Assembly (NCBI GenBank): GCA_038373885.1
Contig: JAWZYV010002480.1
Location: 62,001 to 126,000 of the forward strand
From: Cheiracanthium punctorium
Lineage: Eukaryota; Arthropoda; Arachnida; Araneae; Cheiracanthiidae
Length of the DNA: 64,000 nucleotides
Reading direction: 5' to 3'
Position 1 is the stretch's first letter. Every line of letters begins with the position of its first letter. The position numbers and the translations under genes are program-made. Positions 11,305-22,646 of the stretch are shown here, one piece after another. The notes under the pieces are model-generated. The model searched no databases. It was not told where the DNA came from and worked only from the letters and a program-made list of their open reading frames with translations.

Positions 11305-11903
11305 TATAGTTATTTTTCGTGTATTTGTAGAAAACATGATTCAGAGACCGTTTCCACTGAAAAAGCTCAAAAAATGGGATTTTTACCAGGAAAAACTATA
11401 CTTCCATATTAATGCATTCCTCTGCATTACACAGCACAGACAAGACATAGATAGTGACGGGCGTTGCACTCTATATATCCGCTATACTCAAAATCCCAAA
11501 ACTTAAGCCCACGAATACTGCTTGGGCAAAAAGTATTTTATAAATATCAGTATTATTAGGTACTCTGTACCCTGTGTCAAAAAACAGCAATAGTTTTTTT
11601 TTTTTATCTGTGTTTGAAAGCTGCAGATAAAAAAGTGTCATTTGTAAAGAATATCTAACATGCGTGATTCTGTCGCCAGAAAAAAAAATTATATTTTAAT
11701 GAAAGTTTTTGCTTTTCAGTTTTCGCTCACTCAGAGACTTACAGAATAAAAAGGTATATTCGAGGTTTCTATAATTGATTACTACTTTCGGTGAATAAAT
11801 TGTCATTTTCTTTCCAACATATTTTCTCCATTCACCTTTTTAATCATAGTAGTCTGAACGATTGAACATATCTGTAACAGAGTAATTCCTTTTTTATTCA
11901 GTA
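11305..11903. other. No gene seen
   Basis: No supported coding region or element. A 74-codon frame that begins in the mariner end (11,282-11,506) carries no recognisable motif. Confidence 0.45.
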
Positions 11904-12366
11904 CTAGCTGCGTGCCCGTTCTTCGCACGGTAGGAAACGAAAAATTTCCTCATATGTGTAATTCGAATTAATTCCAGTTTCCAGTGATGTGGAATCTAGA
12001 AAAAACAAAATTATTTCACTCTTGACTTAAAATTTGCGTCATATATGTAATAACCCAAGATCATTGCAATATAATGACACACACAAACACACAAAAAACA
12101 AAAAACCATGTCAACGTCATTCGGTATCAAAAAAGTGAAAATGGACCGTTTGCAGTGAACTTCTCACTTTCAAAATGTCTTATTTCCTCAGACATGCTGT
12201 CTTTTAGGTTCACGTTTTAGCCTTAAATACCTTAGACACTACATGAAATGGAATTCGAATTAATTCCAGTGATGTGGAATTTAGAAAAAGCAAAATTATT
12301 TCACTCTTGACTTAAAATTTGCGTCATATATGTAATAACCTGAGATCATTGTAATATAATGACACA

Positions 12367-12399
<33 letters not shown>

Positions 12400-13392
12400 C
12401 TATGTCAGCGTCATTCGGTATCAAAAAAGTGAAAATGGACCGTTTGCAGTGAACTTCTCACTTTCAAAATGTCTTATTTCCTCAGACATGCTGTCTTTTA
12501 GGTTCGCGTTTTAGCGTTAAATACCGCAGACACTACATGAAATGGACATTTTTTTTATTTTAAAAATACGTCACCCTCTCTTGCAACACTTTACAAAAAG
12601 AAAAGAGATAAAAGATAAGACTGCGCTATTTATAAAGGCTTTAAAATTGTTTTTCTAGATTATGCAGTTTAATTTTTCTTCTCACAAATATATCCAGTAT
12701 TTATAAAAGGAAATCGAGCCAAGCAAAGAAATCGTCTGCTCGCGGGACCCGTTTTTATATATTTTTTTCAACTGGCAATTTTAATCATTGTTACTGTATC
12801 CATGACAACCGAACCGCAAGATATCAAACCGAAACTCATAAGCATGTGCTACTGAAATGAAAATCCTTCTTTACTTAAAAATTCGTAAAAATTCTCCTAA
12901 TTTGTATTTTTCCTCCGTTCTTCTTTTAAAAGTGGGCGAATTGTGTGCTCCGTCTTTTGCCCAAATATAAAAAAGTTACGACAGATAGAATTCAAGATGC
13001 AGCAGTTTTAAAAATATTTTACGAAAGTCAGCGTCAAATTCAATTTTATTTGAAAAATTCCCAAAAATCTGAAAATTATGTTACACAGTCCGAAAACCAC
13101 AGTTTTTAAAAGAAAATTTTCTCCTCTATACGATGATCTAACTATCGTTTTCTTGCGAGTGCAATTACCGGCGTTATTATGTATTACGCAAGAAAAATCG
13201 CTAAAAATCGGACAAAACATAAAATAAAACATTTTCTAATTCGAATTTCGAAAAAATCGCTTCGAGGTGTGTCGAGACCCGTCTTGGAGAATTTCCGTAC
13301 AAAATTTGGTAGGTCTACGATCACCCGTTTCGGAGCTACGCGAGACACAGACAGACAAACGGACAGTTTACACACTGTTTTATTTATATAGA
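11904..13392 (-). mobile_element. Non-autonomous Helitron/Helentron, copy H1
   Basis: On the minus strand the element begins TCTATATAAATAAAAC (at 13,392) and ends CAGCTAG (CTAG at 11,904-11,907). A CCGT...ACGG hairpin lies about 10 nt before the end. The flanks are A and T, the classic Helitron insertion between A and T with no duplication. GACAGACAAACGGACAG lies close behind the 5' end, a motif shared with the other copies here. No helicase or Rep gene is present. Two near-identical copies of a roughly 290-bp unit lie inside. Confidence 0.85.
11958..12541 (+). repeat. About 290-bp tandem duplication inside Helitron H1
   Basis: A unit running from the AATTCGAATTAATTCCAG block to CACTACATGAAATGG is present twice, at about 11,961-12,248 and 12,250-12,541. 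The copies differ by few substitutions and by the length of the (CA)n/(A)n run (expanded at 12,362-12,399 in the second copy). Confidence 0.85.
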
Positions 13393-13633
13393 TTGAACAA
13401 TATATGAGAATGTACCATGTGATTTTGACGTTTCTTGTGAATTATTTGTGCTCGAGGAAAGATGAACAAGTGTCCTTTTGTTTTTGAACGCTTGTAAAGT
13501 TTCCTTTTGTGAAAATATCAATGCTAATTAAATTATATTAAAAATTAACTTTTTTAGTTGATGAACCACAGTTGTGTAACAAATCAGACTTTGCAGGGAT
13601 CGATGCAGGCGAAATTTAGGCCCGTTTTACGTC

Positions 13634-13760
13634 CCCTTCACAAAATTCAATCGATCAAAACGGTCCCTTCACAAAATTATAATCGATTAAAACGGGCCCT
13701 TCACAAAATTGTAATCGATTAAAACGGACCCTCCACAAAATTATAATCGATTAAAAGAAC
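13634..13760 (+). repeat. 32-bp minisatellite, 4 units
   Basis: Four head-to-tail units of 31-32 bp share the core CCCTTCACAAAATTATAATC followed by GATTAAAACGG. Each unit contains an ATCGAT-like core. The array lies in the 500-bp gap between Helitrons H1 and H2. No function is inferred. Confidence 0.9.
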
Positions 13761-13889
13761 CCTTTTTTGGCATTTTACCGTACATTTTAATTTATTTAGT
13801 GAATTATTTTAAGAGAAAAGTGAATTTTAGAAAAATTGGTATGAAAATTCACAGTTGGTGTTGAAATTCTATTCAATTATACTCAAAAA

Positions 13890-15099
13890 CTAGCTGAAGT
13901 ACCCGTCGTTGACGGGTTAGTACTGAATGCAAATTTCCAAAAAGCAAGAACTTTCGTCAGCAGTGTAGGAGTACACAGAATGGATGTAGTATGTTGCCAA
14001 ACTAAAGAAAGCGAAGTTATAATTGCGCATAAATATTTACGCATATTGAAATAATTTTCATAAAATCTCAAAATCTAATCAATATTTTTGAAAAATTGGA
14101 AGCTTAGAATTTAAGTTGAGTGACAACCTATCATTTCACCAAATTTCGTTTCATTCCCTGCACTCTTTATTTCATGATGCTGGAACAAAATTTCAGCATT
14201 TTAAAACGATTTTCACAAATTCTCAAAATGTAATCAAAATATTTTAAAAATTCAACTCCTATAAATTAAGATTAGCAACTACCTATCATATCACCAAATT
14301 TCGTATCATTCGTATTAGTCGTTATTACGTGCGGCTTGAAGAAATATAAACGTATTTTAAGAGAATTTTCACAAAATCTAATAAAAGTGTTTAAAAAATT
14401 GGACATCTATAGTTTATGTTGAGCAACCATCTATCGTGACCAAATTTCATATCATTCGCTTTAGTCGTTATTACGTAATGCGTGAACAAAGATTCACTCA
14501 GTTTTAAACGATTTTCGCAAAATCTCGAAATCTGATCGATTTTTCTTAATTAGATGCTTATAGTTTAAGGTGAGTACCCACCTATCATTTCACCAAATAT
14601 CATTTTTTCACCTTTGCAGTTATTATGTGATGTGCGAACACAAATTTACGCAGTTTGAAACGATTTTCGAAAAATCTGAAAATCTAAAGCGAAGATTTTT
14701 TAAAAATTCGACGCCTATGTTTTAAGTTGAGTAACCACCAATCATGATACCAAATTTCATTTCAATCGCTTCAGTCGTTTCTACGTGATGCTCGAACACG
14801 AATTTACGCAGTTTAAAACGATTTTCGCAAAATCTCTAATGAAGATTTCATTTTAAATCGGCGCCAATGTTTTAAGTTGAGTGACCACCTATCATGACAC
14901 TAAATTTCATATCATTCGCTTCAGTCGTTTTTACGTGATGCTTGAACAAAAAAAGCGTCACGGACAGAATGACAGAACGACAGACAGACGCTTATTTTTT
15001 AGGGTCGCACCGGATTCCCAGGTGCTTGAAACGGATAGAAATCGCAAAATTTTTGAATTCCAAGAAATGTACAGACAAAAGTCTAATTTTATTTATATA
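13890..15099 (-). mobile_element. Non-autonomous Helitron/Helentron with internal minisatellite, copy H2
   Basis: The 3' end on the minus strand is a hairpin CCCGTCAACGACGGG followed by TACTTCAGCTAG (CTAG at 13,890-13,893). The 5' side runs to TATATAAATAAAATTAGAC near 15,099, where H3 begins at once. It belongs to the same family as H4 (22,647-24,285), sharing both ends and the body. The body consists mostly of degenerate tandem units of about 156 bp, each with the pattern CGATTTTCGCAAAATCT ... TATCAT ... CATTCGC ... GTCGTT. No protein gene. The final GA (TC on the minus strand) found in H4 is missing here, as if H3 inserted into the terminus. Confidence 0.85.
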
Positions 15100-15349
15100 C
15101 TAGCTGACCCGGCAAACGTTGTTTTGCCATATAAATTATTCCTAGGATTATTTTAGTAGAAAGAAATGACTAACTCATTGTAAGTGTGTGAAGATGTTGG
15201 TATATGAATGGAAGAGGCATGGAGCGCTGTGAACGATGCTGGAATGCAAAAATAACACAAAACCAAACATTTATACTTTTAATTCATTGTAATTTATTCT
15301 TTATATTTATATATATCGCTAATTACAATAATTTTACTAAAAAATAATA

Positions 15350-15550
15350 TCAATCCCTTAACGGAATAGAGTGAAGAATACTTTTTGTTATCCCATCTTT
15401 AGCTAACACAAACAAACTGCATGGTTTGCCTACTCGAGAGCATGCCACGTATAATTGTCCGTGTAAAAAACATGGTGTGCTCAAATCTAAGCCGCAAACA
15501 GACATAGTTTGGCCTTGAGACTTATTGATAGTCATTCCATAAAAAAAATT
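15350..15550 (-). pseudogene. PIF1-type helicase, C-terminal fragment
   Basis: The minus-strand frame reads [20 protein letters not shown], then [17 protein letters not shown] and LFVLAKDG. This is the C-terminal superfamily 1 helicase block (motifs V and VI, with the SQGQT and YVACSRV signatures) of Helitron-encoded PIF1-like helicases. Only about 65 residues are recognisable; the upstream residues of the 81-codon frame are low complexity and not helicase-like. The ATP-binding Walker motifs and the Rep domain are missing. In a complete element the Rep-helicase protein drives rolling-circle transposition. The fragment lies 250 bp from the element's 3' end on the matching strand, so it belongs to H3. 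Confidence 0.85.
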
Positions 15551-15729
15551 TGTCCCAAAATAAAATAATAATAAAAGGATGAAAATCCGAAACATTTTCA
15601 GATTTTAAATACTCCCTATAGTGCTATATATTAAAATCGTATCATAATTTATGCGTCGTCCCTATTTTTCTTCCATATTCCATTAAGTTGGAAAGTGTAT
15701 CATTATTCATGACTGTGCTGTATTTTTCT

Positions 15730-16725
15730 TTCTTGTTTCGTAAAACCCATCTTTGGAATCGAAATCTATCTTAAAATCGCCTACTAAAACTATTTTACAA
15801 TATTCGCAAAGTATATTACAACTACACTTCATCGTTCTATATATTGTTTCGAATGTGCATCATAATCCATGCGTGTACCATGTTTGTCTTTCTTGGGTTG
15901 ATTCCTACTTTAACGCCTCGATTCTCGCCAAGGTGGCGATCATTAAACATATGCAGTTACCATGACGATATTTTGCATTTATGTGGCAATCCTAATTTAG
16001 AATTAAAATGGCGATTTGGAACAACCTGTAAGTAAAGCATGCCGTTACATTTTTATTTATTTTGGATTGCCAATTAATGTAGTTTTAATAATTTAATGTC
16101 TTCAAATTCCTTAACTGGCGCGTTTACCGCTAGTTTGTTTACTTTAGTTATCACCTAGTTCTTTTGGGTGCGCTGAAACGGTACTTACGTATTATCCCGG
16201 CGGTCACTTCCGCCAAACTAATTTTTCGTAGATTTTAAATACGTTTCCAATCGTATTCCAAACCATCAACAATTTCATGTGTCCGGCATTTATCTTGGTG
16301 AAAAATTGCTTGTCTTGGCGGACTGCTGGGATAATACGTAAGTACCGTTGAAACTTGTGCATAACTCCCAGAGACCCATGACTGCAAAGCTCGCCAAAGT
16401 ACGGGGATTTTTTAGGTTGGCGAGAGTGGGGGCGTTAAAATAGGAATCAACTTTTTCTTGTACCATAAAACACATCTTTGGAATCGAAATCTATCTTAAA
16501 ATCGCCTACTGAGACTGTTTTACAATCTTCGCCAGGCATACTCTTCCTGTAGGCATATTCCAACTATTCCTCAAAGACATTTTAAATGCTGTTTGGAATG
16601 GGCATCATAATCCATGAGTGTACCGTGTTTTCCTTTCTTGTTCCACAGAGCACCTCTTCGGAATAGAAATCTATATTAAAATCGCCTAATAAAACTCTTT
16701 TACAATATACGCCAGGCGTTTTCTA
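15730..16725 (-). pseudogene. Tandem endonuclease-motif fragments inside H3 (three repeats)
   Basis: Minus-strand readings at 15,733-15,808, 16,463-16,539 and 16,641-16,718 give CEYCKIVLVGDFKIDFDSKD, CKTVSVGDFKIDFDSKD and CKRVLLGDFNIDFYSEE. GDFN-type motifs belong to the APE-like endonuclease domain found in non-LTR retrotransposons and in Helentrons. The copies are direct repeats about 175-178 bp apart once the nested MITE (15,896-16,451) is removed. No continuous frame joins them, so this is a repeated exon-like scrap, not a working enzyme. The catalytic Asp of GDF is retained in all three. Confidence 0.65.
15896..16451. mobile_element. 556-bp MITE nested in H3 (9-bp TSD, MULE-like)
   Basis: The left end GGTTGATTCCTACTTTAACG and right end (reverse complement) GTTGATTCCTATTTTAACGC form an inverted repeat of about 35-40 bp. 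The flanks TCTTTCTTG (15,887-15,895) and TTTTTCTTG (16,452-16,460) form a 9-bp duplication with one mismatch, typical of Mutator-like elements. An inner perfect 22-bp inverted repeat (16,177-16,198 with 16,328-16,349) suggests a further nested piece. No coding region. Confidence 0.72.
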
Positions 16726-17101
16726 ACTATACGAAATATATTTATAATAAATTGTCACGTTTTGGCACCACATTTAGCGATCCATTATCAAAAATTGCAA
16801 ACCTTGTGCGACTTTCAACATTTTATTAACGCCCCCACCTTTCCACATTTTCTGGCAAACACATTTGAAAAGTGACTCGACACGCTAATGTCTACACAGA
16901 AATCCTGATTGAAATGAATAGCACTCTGGGGCTAAACATTTTGGATCGGACCGCCCTTATGACTTAGGGGTATGAGACATAGTTAAAAATCTATTCTCAG
17001 ACCTAACGAATATACATAGAAAATTTCAATAAAATTGGTCGAGTGGTTTCGGAGGAGTTAAGTGACTAACACTGTGACAGGAGAATTTTATATGTATTAG
17101 A

Positions 17102-18668
17102 ATATAGTTATTGAAATTCACAAAAATAAACAGTTTTCACGAAAATGGGAGCCTAGAAAGAATTCCTGGATCGACCCTTGCTTTGAAAAATCTAACAAAA
17201 GCAAGAAAGCTATTGAGTTACTATTTATACCCTTGACAGTACTTTTTTTTCTCTCTTTTTTTTCTCTATTGGTGTTGCTATAATAAATTTGCTTCATCAT
17301 TCTTATTTAGTACCTTGATGCTGATGACTTTTGTATTATTTTCTCTACGCCTTTGAATTTTCTTTTTATGTGCAAAACTAACCTTTTAAAAAATTTACCT
17401 TTTTATTTTTTTATTTTTTACATAAAATATTACAATTTTCTAACCATTAAATTTTTGATTAAATGATACCTTAATTTCCTTTTTTTCCCCAACAATCAAA
17501 AATGGTATTGCAAAACAACTAACTCTTGACCAATGTTGAAAATATTTAGAGGATTGGTAGTATCCCATTTGTTAATTGCTTTTCTGCGTTGAACATCACT
17601 AGTGTTGAAGCCGTGTACCACTTCTCTAAAACTCCTTCTAAATTCCTACTAGAACACCTTTCTAGTGATCCAAATGCTTCTCAATTTTGTGAATATCAAA
17701 AAGCATCTCACTGAACAGTACAATAGTGATATTATCTCGAGTAACAAATCAAATACCAATTATTAAAATTCTCTTTTAGTATTTGTTTGTATCCTGAGCA
17801 TAAAGATATCGAGTTTTATTTTGTGGATTATAAAAAAATATTCTTAATCATTTGCCAGTTTTTATATAAAAATATTTTTAAGCGTTGTAAAAAAACATTA
17901 ATACATTTATTTTTATGGCTTTTCCTGCATTATTTTTAACTAAGGGTCGCACTAACGCTTAATATCGATTAATTTGCACATTTTCCCTTAAGATATTGAA
18001 ATCTTTTTAACCTACGATTAGACACCTGTTTTATAAAAGAAGGCATTATCAAAACCACTCAAAAAGCCAATGAAAATGTGTAGTTATGAGAGTAGCACGT
18101 ACGCCCGGACAGTTGATGGTCAGCATGATAGTGTTTTGTATAACTTAATAAGCCCCCCCCCAAAAAAAAGAGAGAGATTAAACATTTTAAACCCTAATAT
18201 TAAGTTGATTCGCAATAATAAAATAACTTAGGAGATTCCTTGGTATAGATCTTACTTGGTGCACTCCAGTGCTCGAAGTAAGTCGCTGCAACCACGGCAA
18301 ATGCCGTGAGATTAGCCCAAAGAGCCAGGAAGGTCAACAGTTCTCGTGGCAAGTTCAGCTGCGAGTATTTAAAACTTTATTAGTGTTTCTTTCTATCTCA
18401 GATGTATTTTACGGTTATATACATGAAAGATTTTTCGTTGTTGTTGTTTTTGTTCTTCTAATTGCATTATTAATTCAATCTTTTAAAAGTTAAGCAAGAA
18501 AAACAGCAACTGTAATTGTCCGTTATTATGAAAATAAGATTTCGTCGTGAGCTAGATAGTTTTTCCTTCCAGCTCCAAAACTCACAGCATTTTATACCGC
18601 GAGCTTCGAAATATTTTGAGCCCTGCTGCACTCGTTCATTACTCGCTCGAGATTATTATCATTACCTC
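17102..18668. other. No gene confirmed; one weak exon-like patch
   Basis: Mostly A+T-rich. Around 17,140-17,185 the minus strand reads GGGTCGATCCAGGAATTC, resembling a hAT-type end, with no partner seen. Near 18,269-18,365 a short frame gives CNHGKCREISPKS and is preceded by an AG and followed by a GT, but it matches nothing I can name and is not called as an exon. Confidence 0.35.
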
Positions 18669-19330
18669 TCTATTCTAAAAAAAAGTTAAGGCCGCTATCG
18701 CCGCCGCTGTCAAAAGCTTGTCAGCGTATCTCCTCCTAAGCCGTGGGGATTTGAGTTTCGACTAAGGTGCCCACAGATTCGAAAAATTCCGAAGAACCTG
18801 CTAAGCTGATTTAAATTTCGAAAATCGAATTATTTTAGAAGATATTAATAAAAAACTGAAAAAATAAACCGAATGGTTGCCAGATTTGGCATAAAATCAT
18901 TCATTCCTTTGCAACTAAGCGTTATCAAGTATCTAGAATCGCGTGAAATTTACAAAGTTATCACAAAAAGCCTAATAACTTTTTTTACAAACATGAGTTA
19001 GAATTACGCCCATTTTACGCCAAAATAAAAACTATATGAAATAAGTAACTCAAAATGTGTTGCACAAAGTCGACAATTTTCAAATAGTAAGTTCGCTTAG
19101 ACAACAGGAGTTTAGAATTAGCGATTATTCGTTTTTCCAAAACAGAATAACTAATATCTTGAAAATGAAAAATAATTAAAATGCAGATTATTTTAAAGCC
19201 GGTTCTCGTCCAGCTGGATTATTTGCTACCAGTAGAAATATTTGGCGGCGTTAACTATGCCATTATAGCAGTTACAGTACACTTTGGATATTTGCTAGCG
19301 CGACGAGATGGTATAATTCCTGGTGCTAAG
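18669..19330 (+). mobile_element. Truncated, diverged Helitron 5' portion, opposite orientation
   Basis: The plus strand starts TCTATTCTAAAAAAAAG at 18,669 and then runs parallel to the reverse complement of the H5-H7 5' ends: the TATCTCCTCC block, GAGTTTCGA, GGTGCCCACAG-like and AATTTCGAA blocks, then GGTTGCCAGATTTGGC and the CGCC blocks follow in the same order. Divergence is high and no CTAG hairpin end was found, so it is an old 5' fragment. It is the only Helitron here on the plus strand. Confidence 0.55.
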
Positions 19331-19584
19331 TACGCCAATCTGCAAACGATTATGTAAATGAAAAAATATGGATAACGGTTTTCTTACATGAACAGTAATT
19401 ATAGGTTGTGAGCATGTGTAAATCGCCAAATAAGGAAAAGTCGCCATTGGTGGCAAGCTATCCTATCTGTTCCGTAGCTTTTATTAACTTTACATGTACG
19501 CAAGTCGCCAAATAATGAAAAATTGCAATGGGTGGCAAATTCGAAGGATGTCCAATAGGTTCTACATTAATAAAAATACAGCTG

Positions 19585-19800
19585 AAACAGATGTTCTGAT
19601 TTTATTATGCTTTAGCTCCTAATTAATATAAATTTTGAATGGCAACATTGAAAATCATTGTGTTTCTGAAGAGTGCAAATAATTTTTCCAGCGATTATAA
19701 GCGGAGTCCGCACTCCAGGTGTAGTATAGCTCAGGACCCGTACAACACGGATTCCCATAACAAAATATCTTCCGTGTTATGAGGGGGGGGGGGTCTACTG
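19585..19800. mobile_element. Tigger/pogo-like MITE, right part
   Basis: The sequence matches the right two thirds of the 50,223-50,552 MITE: TTAGCTCCT, AATGGCAACA, GTCCGCACTCCAGGTG and the terminus CCGTGTTATGAG...TCTACTG followed by TA (19,801-19,802). The left end is not recognisable. A G-run has expanded next to the terminus. Confidence 0.75.
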
Positions 19801-19802
19801 TA

Positions 19803-20822
19803 GTGTGAAGTTTAAATTTTTATGTACCAATGAACATGCAAGAACCAAGCAATGCGTAGCTCAGTAGCATTCTATCTGAACCAATCTTGGGGTTTTGTCT
19901 GTTGAAATTATGTCTTTTTTACGAATAAGCCTGATTAGGGGCCGAATGCCTCATACGAAAAGCGACCGTAGCGAGTCTGGGGGCCTTGGCCCCTAGTTAT
20001 TTACAAAATAATCAGATGCTGGATCAACAGAAAAAGTGATGGTACAAGAAATTTTACCTCGTGTAATTTTTCTCTGTTGGTCATTTTTAGCACTCTCCCG
20101 TTAATGCATGTGTTTGGACATAGTGGCTAAGCAAATCATCATTCTGCTACCTGTCACATCCATGTCACACTCACGCTGACATTAAATGCTTCCGATAGCG
20201 CAAATCAGGTAGCAGCAGTTTGCACTAATCGAACACTACATCTAAAAAGCCTTTTGGCAAAAGTTTACCCAACATATTGAGATTTATTTCGATGCTGATT
20301 TTATCGATCTCATAACCGTATTTGTTTTGACGATGTTTCTTTGTTCTTCTTTTTTTTTTTTTTTTTTTTTTTTTCTTTTCCATTTTTGGTGTTTTCTTCT
20401 TCGCCTATTCCTTCTTGTGCAGCTTTCCGAAGAAATTTTTTGGGTGGCTAATAATTGATTATTGCTTTGGGTTAAAATGCCATCTCATTTCCTGTGCAAA
20501 TATTATTTTTATTCGGTTTTCTGAATACTGACGCAGTGATTGAGTATATGTTGTAGGGTGTTTATTTCTTTTCGCTTAGTGGGTGTCCAATTTATGAGGG
20601 TTTGTGGTTTCGCATCTTCGGATTACATTCTGTGCGAACGGTTGCTGATCGACTTTGAAAAAAAAAAAAAAAAGTTGTATTAAACGATTTCTTTTATTAT
20701 ATTTATTCTTCTATGTAGTTAGTTATTAGTAACTATGATTATGAATTAAAAACTGTTTTTGAAAGAGAATTACGCTGAACAACCCCCCCCCCTTTTTTCT
20801 TTCTTTAAATACTGAGATAATA
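19803..20822. other. No gene seen; poly-T and G/C patches
   Basis: A long T run lies at about 20,350-20,374. A G+C-rich patch near 19,935-19,996 (GGGGCCGAATGCC ... GGCCTTGGCCCC) may be an unrecognised repeat end. No coding region. Confidence 0.4.
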
Positions 20823-20830
20823 ATTTAAAT

Positions 20831-21217
20831 CGGGTCCGTACTGGGTCCTTTGGGGGCCTCGGCCAGAGATTGAAAAGGGGCCCTTACTGAAGAATTTAGA
20901 GGGAATAGAATATTAAGATATGTGATATTTGAAAATTTGCCTTACGTGCCTAACAACCATATTTAACTATTTTAAAGCTGTTGGAGCCCCTGATTCTTTG
21001 GGGGGACCCTTCGCGACGATGGGTCTGTTGGGTCCGCCGCTACGCCACTGTTTTAAAGCGTACTAAAATAATAATCAAACTACTTTGGTATATTACTATG
21101 ATATATATCAAATTACTTTAAAGTAGTATATCCATTTTTGGGAGGCCTCTCTGGGGCCCCCTTAAGCCGGGGGCCCTCGACAATCGCCGCCCAGCCGACC
21201 TAGCCAGTCCGTTCCTG
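20831..21217. mobile_element. 387-bp hAT-like MITE with ATTTAAAT duplication
   Basis: The left end CGGGTCCGTACTGGGTCC pairs with the right end, whose reverse complement is CAGGAACGGACTGGC (about 10 of 14 positions). The palindromic 8-mer ATTTAAAT flanks both sides (20,823-20,830 and 21,218-21,225). The interior is G+C-rich near both ends and includes an internal GCTACGCCACTG, the end motif of the 572-703 MITE, so it may be composite. A related copy is at 62,180-62,506. Confidence 0.72.
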
Positions 21218-21225
21218 ATTTAAAT

Positions 21226-22646
21226 TAACTAGAAATTTTAGTGAACTAGTTAAAACATTCATTTTCAACAGAATAATACACATGTATCCTACAATTTTGG
21301 AAAGTTAATTGAAAGGTGCATAAAATATCTTATTTTTCACGTTGATTCGATTCATTACGACTTAATGCAGGGTGTCCAAATAGGTGGTAACACTCTTTAA
21401 TTCTTTATCTATCAGAGGTAAGTGGCGGGAAATGTAAAATGAAGAAACTTTCAAAATAAGTTAGGAAAAGGGATTCCCCTCGTATTTTTTTTTAAGTTAC
21501 ACATTTTTAAATTTTTGTATGACCCTCCATACAAAAAAAAAACCCAATTAGTAAAATGTGCCCCATACACTTATGTGCTGATGTACAAAATTTCAGCCTG
21601 TTGTCATAAAAAGTCTCACCGATATCTTTAAGCAAAGATGATCAGGGGCTATACATGAATTTGAATGTGTTCGTTTAATTCTAGAGTTCATTAAATTATT
21701 TTCTTCCGTAATTTCTGCAAGACCGGAGAAACGCGATCACCGGACCTGATTTTTTCCCCATCGACAACTGTTGAAACGTAGTTTAAGTCAGCTTATATTT
21801 ATCTTTGATACTTTTTAGGCTATAATCCTCAAATTTTGAATATCACTTCATTAATGTATGGGTCACATTTTACTGATTGGGAATTTTTTGTGCGGGAATC
21901 TTTAAAAAATGTAACTTTTCAAAAATCTACGCAAGAAATTTTTTCTTAACATAGTCACTTTTCCTTCATTATTTTGAACATTTTTTCAATTTGTAAGGCC
22001 CATTTATCTCTAATAGATAACTGTTCGTTTATGCTCAGAAAACTAAGTTGCTTTCATGATATTTCTTAGCAGATTTATCGAAATTTTTTTTGGAAGTTGT
22101 CGTAGTTTTGTGTATTTTGAATTGATATAATGGCTTATATGATATATAGAATTTAGAATTTTTTGTTAAGTGAATTGTATTTTTCATGAGTAATTTTTCA
22201 TGTTCTATAAAAATTAATTCAATACCTTAAGTCCACACTGCGATAGTACTCTTTGTATAACATATTTGTTTTTCCCTCGGACACGTTTTAATCAATGATG
22301 AACTAGTTTCAGGTAAATGAATTTTCAGCTTCATGTATTTACCTTTCATCTTTTATTCCAGTTATCAACATCTGCACATCAGTTAATAAACCAGCCTTTC
22401 CCTTACATTGAAAATCTTAAACGTTTTCCTCTATTCCCCATTGGCAGTATAAGTCGATAAGAAAAAATTAAAATGAGAACGAAATTTTTCTTGAAGCATC
22501 CTAAATCTACAAATGAAAGGGTGAAAATTGTGAGGATCTCAGCTATATGCAAGTAGCTTAATAGTAAAATATCGTACCAGTAATTGTTAATCATTAAACG
22601 TTCCAACAATATATTCATTGATTTTATCTTGCAAATATTTTAGAAA
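21226..22646. other. No gene seen
   Basis: The sequence from about 21,367 (CAGGGTGTCCAAATAGGTGG) to about 21,945 may be an unidentified repeat, but no matching ends or domains were visible. Minus-strand frames at 22,403-22,618 and 22,694-22,909 are not recognisable proteins, and the second is Helitron sequence. Confidence 0.4.

Larger units (their letters stand above)
15100..17101 (-). mobile_element. Helentron-like element with PIF1 and endonuclease remnants, copy H3
   Basis: The minus-strand 5' end is TCTAATACATATAAAATTCT (at 17,101) and the 3' end is CAGCTAG (at 15,100), preceded by the hairpin GGCAAAACAACGTTTGCC. The flanks are A and A, so on the element strand it sits between T and T, as reported for Helentron (Helitron2) types. 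It carries a PIF1 helicase fragment near its 3' end and three endonuclease-motif repeats upstream, all on the same strand as the element. A 556-bp MITE is nested inside. It abuts H2, probably inserted in H2's 5' terminus. Confidence 0.85.
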
